NCBI GenBank assembly: GCA_026874595.1
Contig: CM049320.1
Span: forward strand, 38,006,714-38,070,713
DNA from: Sipunculus nudus
Taxonomy: Eukaryota > Annelida > Sipuncula > Golfingiida > Sipunculidae
DNA length: 64,000 bases
Reading direction: 5' to 3'
The notes below the pieces were generated by a model. That model saw only the letters and a program-made list of their open reading frames with translations. It made no database searches and was not told where the DNA came from. Of the stretch, positions 47,917 to 60,915 are shown in pieces. Each line of letters starts with the position of its first letter. The first letter of the stretch is position 1. A program made the position numbers and the translations under genes.

Positions 47917-50900
47917 TATGTATTGACTTCATGCATTATGATTTTATGAGTCAAATAAAAAAAATAATGTTTTCAGGCCATTTAAAATAATTTCATGTGT
48001 TTATTGTACTGGTTCATCCAGAAATATCCCCAGGCCTGTCTTTGAATGAGTGACTGGCTGTGCACGTGACAGTGCATATAGGGGTTTTGTATGGTAAATC
48101 CCACGTTCCCCTGGAGCGCCGTCTGCTCATATCAGGCTATTCGGTTTTTCTGGTGTCAGATCGGACCTTATTCTGTCTCCAGGCTTGGCTTGGAGACACG
48201 AATGGCCCACTATACATCCTTTCTTATACAGTTGGGTCTATTTCTGCTTGATAGAAGACTGAACGTGCTGAGAATTGGGCCTGCGGGGTGTCCACATGTT
48301 CTGTCGCAGAGACAGTTTTCCCATAAAATATTAGTGCCGTGTATTGTATCACAAACACGTTATATCAGGTAACAATTTCTCGCTGCCTTAATTACTATCA
48401 TCTGCAGCATTTTGTCTTTTGATGCCATCTTTGATGCATCTTTGACTGTTTTTTTAGTAAATACATGCATAAAGATTCATGAGTTTTTTTTACGATTTTC
48501 AAGCATGAGACTATGCAGGTACAAATACTAATACTGAGTAGGCAAATATAGATAGGGTCTCCATTGATGCACTTCATCTTAATATCAGGGTATGGGTTAG
48601 GAAACTAATACAAAAAAAAGAAACTTGTGAATAAACTAAGTCACGTGTAACGCCCCATCTTTATGACGTCCATCAAGGTTTCCTACTTCCTAACTGTCAA
48701 TCATTGAAGCCGCTCGGATAATGCTTGTCTGTAGGTATGACTTCAACACACGTGCAAGGGCATTGCTTAACTATTTGAACGAAATCTCCTCCGCACATGG
48801 TAGTTATTATTAGAAATAGACACATCTCACGATAGATTTTTTTTTCTTGGAATAGCAAAATATTTGTAAGCGACCAGGCTTGGCAAAAACCAAAGAAATG
48901 TTTCACTGATTTCTAATTACTATGAAATTTAAGAAACCGATTAACCTTGTAAAATTCAGTTTCTAGGTTGTATCTACCCCCTTTTTTGGTACAGGTTTGC
49001 TCTGTAAATGAACTTTTATTAAGTTTAATAATCTATTGAAAACCAGGAACCTTAGCTGTAGATTGACGTTATTACAGGGTATAATGTATTCACTTAATTC
49101 TCTGCCGAAGTGATCAACCTGGATAATACAGATTATTGAGAGTTCGAGATCTCGGTCCTAGTGAAATCGAATTCCTGGATTCAGAAGACCCCAAGTTGTT
49201 ATAAAACACAGTATGCAATTTAATGCAGGTTAAACAATAGATTCGGGTATCACAGAAAATGCTAACTTCCTATACAGAGAAGAATTGAGAGGAATACCAG
49301 ACCGAGTTCGATGAACCTTTTTGTCTTTTTATCCCCCAAACATAGACGTGCTCAAGAACTATATAATATTGTATTGTCACACAGCCGACAGCAGAGCCAC
49401 TCCGTCATGCGTTTTGTTCCACATTGACTGGACCGGAATAAGCGACCATGGGTACAGAGACGTATACCTCCGCTGTCGCCGGGGGGTATTGTCCGCTGTA
49501 ATACGCCATTTACCGCCGTCTCCAGAGATTAAATCCGTACGTTTCAAAGGCGATCGGATAGAAGGAAAGGATTAAAGAAAGGGAGGCAAACGTAATTACC
49601 AAACTTCGGCAGAGTAAACATATAACCTTGAAATTTGAACCGAGAAAACATATCATGAATAATATTTTTATATATATATTTCACTTCCAGTTGCATCACC
49701 TGGAGGGGATCAACATATATTTTGCTGTCATATTTAATTATTTTAATCAGTGGAGAAACTTCACAAGTAAATAAACCAGCTGACGCCACCTACACTTTTT
49801 ATAGAACATGAAATTCTATGTATAGACAAGCTAAAATATCTTGCTCGAAACAAAATTTCTGCCAGTGGTTCCGGTACATTAATTGTGGTTAAGGAGTCTT
49901 TACAAATAAGCTACCTGAAAACATTAGCACATTGTTCGAAACGAGGGTCGGAGGTTTAAACTTTGTTTTAAACATTTGTACGAAATCCAGCAGTAGCACA
50001 ATTAAATTTCACAAGGGGCGGTATAATGGGATAATTAAAAAAACTAATAATATTATAATATTGTACAATAATTTTTCACATTGAGAAAATTTAGGATAGG
50101 GCAAGTGTCAACTGTCTCATTGAATCGACATAAATGTAAACTTATGTTTTCAGATGTTTAAATCTAATGAAATCTAATGCTGAAAGTTGAGCAACTATGA
50201 TGCTCATATAATGAAAATATATTTCATAATACGTGGTTGGAGCGAAAAAGATTGTGATCTTTTCTGAAAGAGAGATTTTTCCTTTGGTGTCATAAAGGGG
50301 TGGGGGTGTCCGGAGAATTTTAGGGGGGCCTTATCTCGATGTTTCAGGAGTTATGTTGGAATTCCTTCGGATCCCTCCCATCCCCCCCCCCCGCCCACCC
50401 CCACATTTATTCAACTCACAAGACCCATGCTAGTCCTTAAAAAGGCACACTAAGAGAGGGCATCAAAAATAAAGAATTTCAGGTTAGAGCAGTAAAATAT
50501 ACGTTACCTGCATTCAAAATAAAAAAAAGGGCCTGATGTTTCGCTACAAATAACAGAGGATGCTGATCACAGCTGTTTGTCATCCGGGGGCACCGGTCCA
50601 GGATTGATATATTCCTCCCAGTGCGATTTGTTGGGGCAATAGTCACGTGACAGGCATTCTAAGGATACTATAAACCAATTACTTGTAAGCAACACAGGCA
50701 AGCTCGCTCTTTATTCTTCTGTTTAGAAGATTCTCTATCCCGCAACTGTCAGTGAATATCTTTAACGTTCGAGATTACGACGTGTTTCTCTGTTAGAAGA
50801 CATCGGATAAGACCATTTAATGATCTGCAGAAAGCCCAAGACATCACGGCGTTATCCTTTTATTAGGCAACCAAGTCATAACCAGAATCAATCAATGTTC

Positions 50901-51655
50901 CATGAACACAGAACTCAAAAGTTTTAGAGTGACTGAACAGACAAAAAGTATGCCCCTTCTCCCAATGTTAAAAAATATAAATATTTTTTAATCGACTGTT
51001 ACAACCTTTTTGATTAAAAAAGTGACGAGTGTCAACTAAAATATTAATATTTTACCACTGTGGGTTGATTGTGGCTTCAACTTTATGAAGCATTCTGAGT
51101 TATACAAGGATCTGTCATTGTTATTAATTATTACTTCAGTGATAAACTATAAATAATTTCAGAAACTCTAGGAAACATGGAAAAGTAATAATTTGGACAA
51201 ATTTGTTCACAACAACAGAAAAGCTCTTAATCATAAAAGGAAACGTATAATTAAAACTTCAATGATAAACCTTCATAATAACATCACTGAATATCCTTTG
51301 ATTTGAAGAAAAACAATAATTGCTTGACCGAGAAGGTGAAAAAAATCCGCTTTATTTTCCGGTTAATTAGTTAAGAGCTTTCATGGAAGATCACGCATTA
51401 TTAACAAAGCGTACGTGGGTCCTCTATTGAATGTCCCTTAAGACTCTAGACCAGCCATATGGGAGGTTTTCAAGCGTAGTTCCGTATTTATATCAATCGA
51501 TTTAAAAGTATACATACAGAGTCATTAAGTATTTATCAGATAATTAAGGCTATGAAACATTGTTTGTCGCAATAAAGATTATTTAATCATATTCCATGCG
51601 AAAAAAACATAATTCATGAGCCAAGCTGGCATATAGGCAACAAACATTAGGTTCG

Positions 51656-51657
<2 letters not shown>
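47917..51657. other. No gene recognised
   Basis: Frames at 48060-48372 and 49321-49575 (63 to 93 codons) show no recognisable domain. GC-poor, with a GGGGGTG/CCCCCC-rich stretch at 50290-50405 that looks like a decayed MITE of the 18.4-kb type but without clear ends. GACGCCACCTAC at 49784 resembles half of the GGTGGCGCCACC palindrome. Confidence 0.4.

Positions 51658-51658
<1 letters not shown>

Positions 51659-51712
<54 letters not shown>
51659..51712. repeat. (TA)n microsatellite
   Basis: Pure TA tract of about 54 bases, 33 bases upstream of the family B SINE at 51745. Confidence 0.95.
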
Positions 51713-51714
<2 letters not shown>

Positions 51715-51744
51715 CACATAGAAACTTGAAATTGTTACGACTGG

Positions 51745-52053
51745 AATCGACTTCTGTGGTTTAGGTGTAGAGCACACGGCACCAGTCGGGAGATCACGAG
51801 TTTGAATCTCATTCGAGGCGGTGACATTTGTAACCCACCCAGGGTGAGCGCTCTACAAGTTTAATGGGAATAACGTGCCCCACAGCCGCGTTTCACTCGC
51901 AAACTTGTGCACCTTTCGTGGGTTCCCCCCAGGGCCCGCAGGTGCAAGAGTCCCCAGGATTTAAAATGAGTGGAGGCGTGTGCAACTGCACTGTCACCGA
52001 GTCCGAAACCGAAAGGGAATTCTGAAAGTGTACGTTCATAGTTAAGCAACAAA
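51745..52053 (+). mobile_element. tRNA-derived SINE, family B, copy 4 (most complete on the plus strand)
   Basis: Head with CTGTGGTTTAGGTGTAGAGC (A-box-like) and GAGTTTGAATCTC (B box, 51798-51810). Body AGCGCTCTACAAGTTTAATG, GTTTCACTCGCAAAC, CAGGGCCCGCAGGTGC. The 3' part is GTCCGAAACCGAAAGGGAAT, then TAGTTAAGCAAC plus an A-run. Collinear with the minus-strand copies at 7100 and 26473. Confidence 0.75.
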
Positions 52054-52650
52054 AAAGATTATATTACTAAAAGATTGTTGGGTCGAATAAAAGTATCAAA
52101 ATGGAAGTTTTCTGTGACTCTAATGCTTCCTGTGTCTCCCTTGGCTGGTATGTCGTTCCCATAACCAAGGAATATTTAAGAATCCTCAAGCTTACAGGGG
52201 TTGATCAGTTTATTTCTATATTAATATATGAGTCAAATAAATGTTGTTGGGCCTATACTTAAGTCCCTCCGAATGCAAAAGCCTGGAAAGAGCTTTTTGT
52301 CTCAGATGACCTGGTCACGTGTCCATCAACTGCTTTATAGGGAGGTCACCTATGTAAAGCGCGACTTCGAACGCTTGATTAATTGTTTGTGCCATTCTAA
52401 GGTTCCTTAAAATATATAGTAATGAAACCAGATACATCACAGAAAGCCCGACATTTCCTTTACTTTTAAATAAATGATGGAATTTGATCTTACGTTTATT
52501 AACTAAAACAAAGATGATTTTTAGTAAATATAACGGACCACAAAACTGAGTGTCGGTTTTCATCAATAGATGTGGCTGGCATATTTGAAAATGTCATTTA
52601 TGTTCTAGGAATTCGAGCTTCAGTTAATCTCTTTATCTATTATGTATACC

Positions 52651-52684
<34 letters not shown>

Positions 52685-53411
52685 ATGTGTGTGTGTTCAG
52701 CATGTACAGATAAAGAACGTAACAGCGCGGACTTTTATCTCATTTAGTTATAAAGCCTGAAACATAAGGTCTTTCTTTGTCCAAGTAATTAAGTGATTGT
52801 GCCAACCCAACAAGCAATCCCATATAGTCAATTACTTAATTGCCAAGGTCTACCTGTGTCACTTATTGAACGAAGAAGGTGAAAATGGTAGGATTGAACC
52901 GAATTTTAACATTCATGACATCTAAAGTGTCTCTGCCGTAAATGTATTAGATGATGGAATTAACTCACAGATGTGGAAAATAGTAACTGTGCAAGCGGTA
53001 ACAGGAATACTGATCGATGTAATCTGTAAATTATAATAATGGATGTCGTTAACATTCTGAAAAAAATCCATTATCCCATAAAAAAAGATATATAAAAGAT
53101 TCGTACGTTCACAATGACATTACGAACATGAGTGCAATTATATCTGTTTTAAATAACATAAGTTTCATTTTTCAGCAGGGTCGGTATAATGTCAGTTTGT
53201 CGCCGAAGAGACATCTTTTAAATTTTATGGCTTGTGTAAACTGAAGCAATATAACTCACGTTATATGAAATTTGAATTGGTCTTGATTTTATTTAGACTA
53301 TTCAGTCTTGAAAGTAGTGTGACGATGCATGTTTGAAGACATACATCATCTGTAGCTGACTTCTGTAAATTACATGTATTATAAAAGATGTTAATTTAAC
53401 TGAACATTGCA
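52054..53411. other. No gene recognised; contains (AT)(GT)n at 52651-52696
   Basis: Small overlapping frames at 52228-52566 have no domain. A compound AT/GT microsatellite is present. Nothing else recognised. Confidence 0.4.
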
Positions 53412-54627
53412 TTTTTAGCTCAGCTGACTGAAAGTCATCCGAGCTATAGCGATCACTCTTTGTCCGTCGTCCGTCCGTCTCTCCGTCCGGCCGTCCGTCC
53501 GTTAACAGGGCACAAATCGTAACCGCTTGACCTGGAATCTTCCAACTTGACATCCTGGTAGGTCCATGAAAAATATCCTTGAAAACCTGAAATTAGGTCT
53601 CTGTGACCCATATTCTCCGAGTTATGGGTCTCAAAGTACCCCCAAATAAAATTTGATACAAAAGGTCAAGTAGCTAAATAACTACTGCATTGATCACTAT
53701 AATTTTCTGCATGAACATTGATCATGGAGTGTTCCATCAGCAAACTGGTGGCGCTACCTGTGTTTTTTTTCCAATTTTTACGATTTTTTTCTTTATTTTT
53801 GAGACTTTCGAAGAAGCTGTTATCTGTTAACAGGGAACAAATCATAACCACTGGACCTGGAATCTTCTTACTTGACATCAAGGGAGGTCCATGAAAAGTC
53901 TCCTTGGAAACCTGAAATTAGGTCTCTGTTACCCATATCCTCCGAGCTATGGGGCTCGTAAATACACCTCAGATTAATATAAAATATGATACAAAGTATC
54001 TGAAAAACTAATGCATTGATCACTATGATTCTTTGCATGAATATTGATCATGGAGTGTTCAATCAGTTCCTGTAAACTGGTGGCGCCACCTATATTTTTT
54101 TCAAATTTTACGATTTTTTTTTCTTTATTTTTGAGATCTTCAAAGAAGCTGTCATCTGTTTACAAGTTACAAATCGTAACAGCTTAACCTAGAATCTTAA
54201 TACTTGACATCTAAGGAGGTTTATGAAAAGACATCATGGAAAATTGAAATTAGTGTCTCTGTTTCCCTTATCCTCCGAGTTATTGGGCTCATATGTCCCC
54301 CCCCCCCGCCCCCCAATAATTAAAAATGTGATACAAAAGCTCCAGTATAAGAATGACTAATGCATTGATTGCCATGCTTCTTTGCATGCATATTGATCAT
54401 GGAGTGTTTCATCGGGTCCTGCAGACTGTAATTTTTTTTATTTTTTTCACATTATTTCTATTTATGAGACCTTCAAATGAAATGGTCATCTGTCCGAAAG
54501 TCCAGTGAAATCGATTTCTTAGGATTCTTCACGAAATTCATGATTTTTTTCAGTCTTGCTGTCATTTTGCTCATTGTTCAACATTCCTTGAATTCAGCTG
54601 AGCGTCATGGCCCTTGGGCCACTAGTT
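53412..54627 (+). mobile_element. Helentron/pearl-like non-autonomous element (copy C), three core repeats
   Basis: The left end is TTTTTAGCTCAGCTGACTG, with hairpin partner GTCATCCGAGCTA and a CCGT tract (53462-53501). Three cores start near 53502, 53828 and 54160, the last one decayed. The subterminal pair GCTCAGCTGA (53418-53427) and TCAGCTGAGC (54594-54603) is perfect. The right hairpin GGCCCTTGGGCC (54609-54620) has one central mismatch, then ACTAGTT. GGTGGCGCCACC is at 54079, and a mutated form (GGTGGCGCTACC) near 53746. Confidence 0.8.
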
Positions 54628-55251
54628 TAATTTTTAAAAATATAAATTTACCGTACATTGGAGTATCTCTAATACGCAAATATGATATTTTCACCTGTCT
54701 GTCACATGCGTGAGACAAAATGTGTCTGGGATAAGAACGCAACGTCCTGAATACAATCCAAGCTCTTTTTTGTTAACAAATATTTACGTTTTTCTTAAAA
54801 TAGCAGACGCGCCGATGTTACATAGAAAAGCTATATATCGTATATGATAATGTTAAAACAGATAAATTTGACGTCCTTTTGATTGCTCAAGTTAATGCTG
54901 GTCTGATTTCTATGCGTTATGTGTTGTTTTCAGGCTGCAAGTAATTTGTATAGTTAAGTCACCCGTGAATGCAAGATATCAACCAATCAGACGAACTGAT
55001 TATTGGTATTAGGAGAAACAGACACGATGATGGTTTATGACTGTGTGGGGGGTTGTATCTTATATTCTTTCCAGATTTTATTTAACTCTGGGAAACTACA
55101 CGATAGAAAATATCGCTTTAATCTAGCCTGAGACCAAAATATATTTATATATAAGATATTTGACTTTCTTATTCAGACACATCTGAATTCTGTATTATGT
55201 TATAGTTTAGATGTTTCTAAAGTTATCAAAACTTTTTTGTGGGAGTTGAGG

Positions 55252-55295
<44 letters not shown>

Positions 55296-56977
55296 TAAAT
55301 ATTGGTTCAATGTAATGTTACCTCATGTGTCCAGTCAATACATCAAACAGCCAGACAAGTTTATTATCTATAAGGCAGATTAGGTCAAAGTCCGCAGCCC
55401 CCTCATGCACGCATGAACTCAAAATATTAACAAATCAGACGGCTTTGCTATCCAAAATAAATATATCAGAGGGGAATCACGTGACTGGACCATAGATTTC
55501 TTGTTGTCGTTGAGATATTTTGTCTTGCTTCATATTCCGCCAGTTGTTGGACCGTTAATCATACCGTAATGGGGCGCTTGCGTGCTTTCTGTGAGCAAGT
55601 CTTTGTTAAGCGCCAGCTGTTTGTCATACATTTGGTAAAACAAAGAGTTTTGACCAACCTTCTTTGACCGGCATATGAATTTGTATCCCAAGCGACACCA
55701 TGCCAACAATCGATGTATTAACCCGCCTACAGATGCTGAACACATCTCAGATATATTACTGGAAAGTCAAGATTCCCCACCTTTATAAAATACAGGTGTT
55801 ATGAATAATTAACCAGCATTTATCACTAAGACTCTTCATGTCTTGTACATCTGAAAGTCCATAGTCTTCTTTTTTTCCTATAGATCATGATATGGTAGAC
55901 GTTTCAGAGCAGCAGCATGCAAAACCAGTCGCCTTAGAAACTCTTTTATGCCTCAGGCTATATTGCCTAGTGCATCACTTATGACGTTTACCTTTTTTTA
56001 TTTCTTGAAGCTTCTTATCATATTTTAATTTATGCGATTATAGGTAACAAGTTTTTATATCATTGTCATTCACCGTCATTTATTATTATGCTGACAACAG
56101 CACAAGTACTTGTATTTTGATATCAATATAAGCTGAATTAAATTATCTAAAATTATATAATCTAATCTTATCTAAAAGGGACATAATCAGGAGCAATATT
56201 AAGCCTATTCTTTCACACAATCAGTTTACTTTTGCCTAATACAAAAGTTTCCCAGCAAAACCCTCCCCGCGCAGTCTGAGGACCTCGCATACGACTGTTA
56301 TCACCTTTTCATTGCGCTTGGTGTTGGTAAACACAGTCCACGTTGTCTGTTAACCATAACAAGGTCGCGTGACCGTAGGTCTGATCGTGAGCCGAAAAAC
56401 GCGGTTTTTAGCCAGCGGGAACATGTATTACATTTAATGGGCCAAGTCAGGCAGAGCTACTCCTGATTGACAAGTGTAGTGGCTCCGCGATGCACACGGC
56501 CCCACGCGTAGTGTTTATGTTGACACTTGTGATCGCGCACGGTTCACTGTTTTTAACACTCATTTACAGGAGTAAGGTAACGGTTTCAAGGCAATATTTT
56601 GGCCGGTACAGATTTATTTTAAAGGGAAGAAACTATTTTTCGTGTTAATTCAACATGCTTAAGAGGTGATTGGGCCCCTTTAATATCTTATCTCATATCT
56701 GTTGACTTTTTGTTCATATATTTTCAGGGTTATTTTTCCGCAGTTGTCAGAACTATGCTCCATGTGAGGTACCATCCCCAAATATACTATAGCGTCCGTT
56801 ATAATGGATTTTAGAATGGGGGAATGATATAGCTTAGCAGAGGGGAAAGAAATTTACAGGTTGTATCCTCGTCGTCGGTGTACAAATATTTATTATATGG
56901 TGTAATCTGTTTAGATGTTTTTAAGTATTTAGCGACGTGTATATCTGTTCTCAAATTTGTTAATAATTTTCAAATAT
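54628..56977. other. No gene recognised; contains (TA)n at 55255-55294
   Basis: A (TA)n tract that ends in CACACAC, otherwise unique AT-rich DNA. A 71-codon minus-strand frame (55530-55745) has no domain. Confidence 0.4.
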
Positions 56978-57136
56978 AGTGGAACCATTCTGAAAGACCA
57001 CCTGTCTATTAAGACCACCCTTGAGTGAACCGAAAGTATCCACATTGGTTATAACTGACCTCTCTAATGAGACGACCTGTGAATTCAGACCACTTTCGAC
57101 AAGTCCCACGGGTGGTCTTTTAACACAGGTTTCACT
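56978..57136. mobile_element. Palindromic pogo/Tigger-like MITE
   Basis: Left AGTGGAACCATTCTGAAAGA then CCACC, and right inverse AGTGAAACCTGTGTTAAAAG then ACCACC, form a ~25-bp imperfect terminal repeat around about 110 bp. AAGACCACC/GGTGGTCTT words recur inside. The element is about 159 bp and non-coding. A TA flanks the left end only, so the target duplication is not proven. Ends of this kind are typical of pogo/Tigger-derived MITEs in animals (from memory). Confidence 0.7.
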
Positions 57137-58239
57137 TTATGTAAGAAGTCCAACCAAAATGAGATAACGAATCAATATTATATAATCATTTAAATTTTAC
57201 CGACAAAGGCCTAGAGGCTAACACAATCCACCGCCCTGTGTTCACAAAGAAAATTGTGGCATTCTAAAATCAAAAGAGTGCAAAGTATCGGGTTCAAATG
57301 AAAATAATTAGCATTTTTAGTTTTCCAAACGAGCATGTTTGTGACTAGAAGCGATCATGGATGTAAACTACATAGATTTAGGAAGAGAACCAAGGTCAGT
57401 TCTTATATTGACTCAAATATTGTTAATGCGTTAGAAAACAAAATAGACATTGAAATTGGAAAGACTGTTCCAGATGTTACCCAAGTAGGTGGCTAATATG
57501 ATTGTGTCCAAGAAATATGCCTGCAAAATCTTCACGCTCATAGCTCCTTAATATTCATAGAATATTTGGTACTAGATTTCAAATTACCTGAAATCGTAAA
57601 ACTGTGTGATTTGTAACATTTGTCGTAATTGTCTTTGTCAGAAAGCAGCTATTTTTAAACAAATCCATCCATGTCACCTTCATTTAATTTCTATTATTCT
57701 AAGACACGATTCACGAAGATATTAAAGCTAAGTTTAAAAAATGTATGATAATCAGAATATAGCATTTCACTTTATATAGATTAAGCACCCACAGATGGGG
57801 CCATCTGCAGGCGAAAATCACATGACAGTCACATGATCGATGTCTGCCAAATTCAGTAATAATTGGTGCTGTGTTCATGAGATAAAGGTAACAGATTTTG
57901 CAGCATTGGTGTAAACATGTCAAATCATAAAATGTTGTGATCGGCCACATTTAAAGTCCTGTATTAATGTATACAAAAATAATGCTCTTCAGTTTAGTTT
58001 TCATTAATTTCCCCTTGCTCCCAAGTTTATATCTATATGATTTGAAGTCTAAAGTGTGCTTATTTTTTTTTCTTATCTATAAAAAATGGGGTAAATATTT
58101 AATCGATGGAAGAAAGCATTTCATCATACGTTGCGCCACCATCAGTTATTATGACGTATCAGTCATGTGAAGAGTGTCTGCAAACGTTTATGAAGCAAAC
58201 AGCAGAGGGTTGAGAGATATTTTGTAAAAGAAGAGGGCA
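57137..58239. other. No gene recognised
   Basis: Unique AT-rich DNA with short frames only. Confidence 0.4.
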
Positions 58240-58310
58240 GTACGTGACGGGCGGACTTTCTAACGGACGGACGGAAGGGCGGAAGGACGCAAGCAGTCCA
58301 TTTTAGTACT
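58240..58310 (-). repeat. CCGT-type tetranucleotide tract, possible element remnant
   Basis: The plus strand reads CGGACTTTCTAACGGACGG, ACGGAAGGGCGGAAGGACGC; the minus strand reads CCGTCCGTCCGTTAG, like the tract that follows the left hairpin in the Helentron-like copies. GCGCCACCATCAG near 58131 could be a core relic downstream on the minus strand. No hairpins found. Confidence 0.35.
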
Positions 58311-59034
58311 ACAGCGGCTGACTAATTACATAATAATATTTGCCAATTCTTAACACAAGACGAAAAAAAAATCTGTTTATTATACCACGTGTATGCTTTC
58401 TACTCCTTTTGGTAACCCGTGGGTTTCTTATCGAGAATTCTCAGCTGGATTTCTGACAAGGACGCAAGTACCAGCGTCCTTTGTATAAGCCTTATACCGG
58501 GTAATCATAGACCGGAAATTAAAAGTCTCTCATATCTAATGAAACGCACTAGTGTAATTATATTTTCTGTCATATCATATTTGACTCGGTGTAATATAAT
58601 GCTCTACATAACAGCTTCAGAACGACTATGTCACCGTTTTCACCGGGTAAATGTTAATTCTTGGAGGCTGGTATATCCCGATAAAGTTACTTATGTATGA
58701 TTTACTATTATTTGGTCCGTACTAACTATGTTTCTACAGTAATGTTGAAATTATATCACGTTGGAACGACTGTACCGCGGACCTCATTGTGCGCGCACAA
58801 AAAAAAGATACCAACTAAACAGTTTTTTCTCAGTCTCGATCATTTTTTTTTTTTTCTCTCTCTTTTTTTTTTTTTTCATTTGAACATTATCCGCACTGAC
58901 TACTAAGTATATATGGGATACAGTAAAGGAGATAATATGATAAAGAAACGTATGCTGCTGTTCAACTACCCCTCTTTTTATTTTCTGTGTACTCACGGGA
59001 TGTATATAATGACCGGTACATTGACCCATTTGAA
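58311..59034. other. No gene recognised; T-rich tract at 58843-58875
   Basis: Short frames without domains, and a T/CT-rich tract. Confidence 0.4.
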
Positions 59035-59062
59035 CAGGGGTGGATTTAGAGGGGGCCCCTCA
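59035..59062 (+). mobile_element. Left-end fragment of the 18.4/28.1-kb MITE family
   Basis: CAGGGGTGGATTTAGAGGGG then GCCCC resembles the start of the MITEs at 18401 and 28119 (AGGGGCGGATTCAGG...). Only about 28 bp; no right end. Confidence 0.35.
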
Positions 59063-59786
59063 TTGTTTTCATTCATTTTTAATGTTATTGGCTGATATGT
59101 TTAAGATAAAAACTATTGTCATGCATGTAAAACTTTGCCTAATTTGATCCAGTTTTTCAGATCGTTGGATTTGTCGCGGTAGTACTTGAGAATTATTAAA
59201 CTTCATTGAAAGGCTTGAAAATGACGAGAAAAATACTCGTATGCCTGAGTGTGATCCTAAAAATAATCACTGGAGAAAAAAATCATTTCAGACTTAAATA
59301 AATATTCCGTGCCATATAATCAAAAGATGTTTAATATGGAACATGTTGAGTCGAAAGATATTTATAACTAAGCCCAGGAAATTTTAACTGATCAGAACGA
59401 TAGAAATGATCAGAATATGCTGTCTCAAGAATATTTTTGTATCATTGATGTGTTTCTACGATTATAATACCACTGGCCCAAGTTATAGGCATGGCTCGAA
59501 ATCGCATGGTCGGACCACCGGAATTTGATGTAGGTTCAAGGAAACTCAAGGTTAACAAGGTTGATTTGGTCAGCGCAGGCCCCCTTGGGCCGATAATTAC
59601 TTTAAGGGTGCGGTCTAGGTCACATTAGCGGGAATATCACCTATTTTGTATTTGCTGTGCAATTTAAAAATTTAGCTATTTAATTCCCATGTGACTGCCA
59701 CTAAGTAAATTAAGACATTACTAAATAGTAAGATGTGTACAGAGCCGTGTAATAAATTAATGTGCTCAATCGTATTATTGACTACC
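59063..59786. other. No gene recognised
   Basis: Nothing recognisable. Confidence 0.4.
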
Positions 59787-59870
59787 GAGCGCCAACATCC
59801 GAGCCATGGAGAATTCCTCGTATTAGTTATTATAACTAGTTGTACAATTCATGTAAAATAAATAAAGTTT
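59787..59870 (+). repeat. Dispersed repeat, copy 1 (retroelement-like 3' end)
   Basis: GAGCGCCAACATCCGAGCCA, CCTCGTATTAGTTATTATAA and CATGTAAAATAAATAAAGTT align with 61895-61980 on the same strand. The shared stretch is about 85 bp and ends ATAAAGTTT, which suits a LINE or SINE 3' end. Family unknown. Confidence 0.6.
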
Positions 59871-60915
59871 ATATTTATATTATTGAAATCAGGTATGTTA
59901 ACGAGGGATCCAGTTTAACCTGTAAATTCGTCTTGCCGGGCGTTACTGTAACGTAGAAACATTGGCCAACTTGGAGCCCTGACATATATCATGAATGTGC
60001 GGAAATGTATGGCCTAAATACCGGAAGTAGGCAGCCTCTACCAGGGACGATTGGGCGTAATAGTGTAAGGTGAAAACAGGTGAAACTCTATGTCCTGATT
60101 GTGATAGATACGGGATCATAAATGTGGCTAAATGGTGGACTCGGCAGGTCAAGGTCAAGGTATGTGGAGAGGAAATAAAGCGTTTCACCTTCAGTACTAA
60201 CAGCCCAAGCTCTCTCTCTCTCTCCCTCTCTCTCCCCCCCCCCCCCCCCAGCATTCTGATTTGTTGCAGTAATACTGCTACGCTTTTTGTCATAACATTT
60301 GTGTACAGTTTGTGTGTTTGATTTAATTGCACATATGTTAACAACCTTACTGTCAGCGTGTGCACAACATGATTTATTGTTCAGAATTGGTGTAAAATCA
60401 TGGCCAAAGATTGAAAGAAAACACTGATTGATAATTAATCGATCATTAAACTGATCATTTTATATACCTTCAATTTGAAAATTTTCTTTATAGAATATAC
60501 AAAAAATATTGGCAAAGTAAATTCAATCTGGCTTGTGCTTCAAGATGAAGCTGACAGAGAAAAGTAACAGCCTGAATTTTGATTTCTTCGCAGCTCAAGA
60601 TAATTTATATAAATAAGCTCAAAATAATTTTAACTGCTCATACATAATCGTTTGTGGTCAATTAAGCAAAAATGCAACCAATTCAATTGTGTGTGAAAAC
60701 GACCAATAATCGATATAATCGATTGATTTGCACACAATTAGCACAAATCATTTAATATATTTAGGGAGATTAGACCAATGCAAGCTTTCGTTCAGTACCT
60801 GACATTTCATACATTAACGTGTATTTACCATTAAAATTGTACGATCGATTGGAACCCATGCCCGTTCTCACGAATAGAAAATTACCATATAAATTCAAAG
60901 TGAATTTATTTTACG
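59871..60915. other. No gene recognised; (CT)n plus C-run at 60209-60249
   Basis: A CT tract passes into a C-run. The 140-codon minus-strand frame 59943-60365 crosses this tract (as GGGGGRERERERE) and is therefore not credible as a gene. Confidence 0.4.

Noticed and set aside
50290-50405. Third full MITE of the 18.4-kb family
   Set aside because: G-run and C-run flanks look similar, but no matching ends or target duplication could be found.
58784-59029. Lys/Glu-rich minus-strand frame
   Set aside because: Caused by the T/CT-rich tract at 58843-58875.
59943-60365. 140-codon minus-strand frame
   Set aside because: It passes through a (CT)n plus C-run tract (RERERE and GGGGG), so the opening is due to simple sequence.
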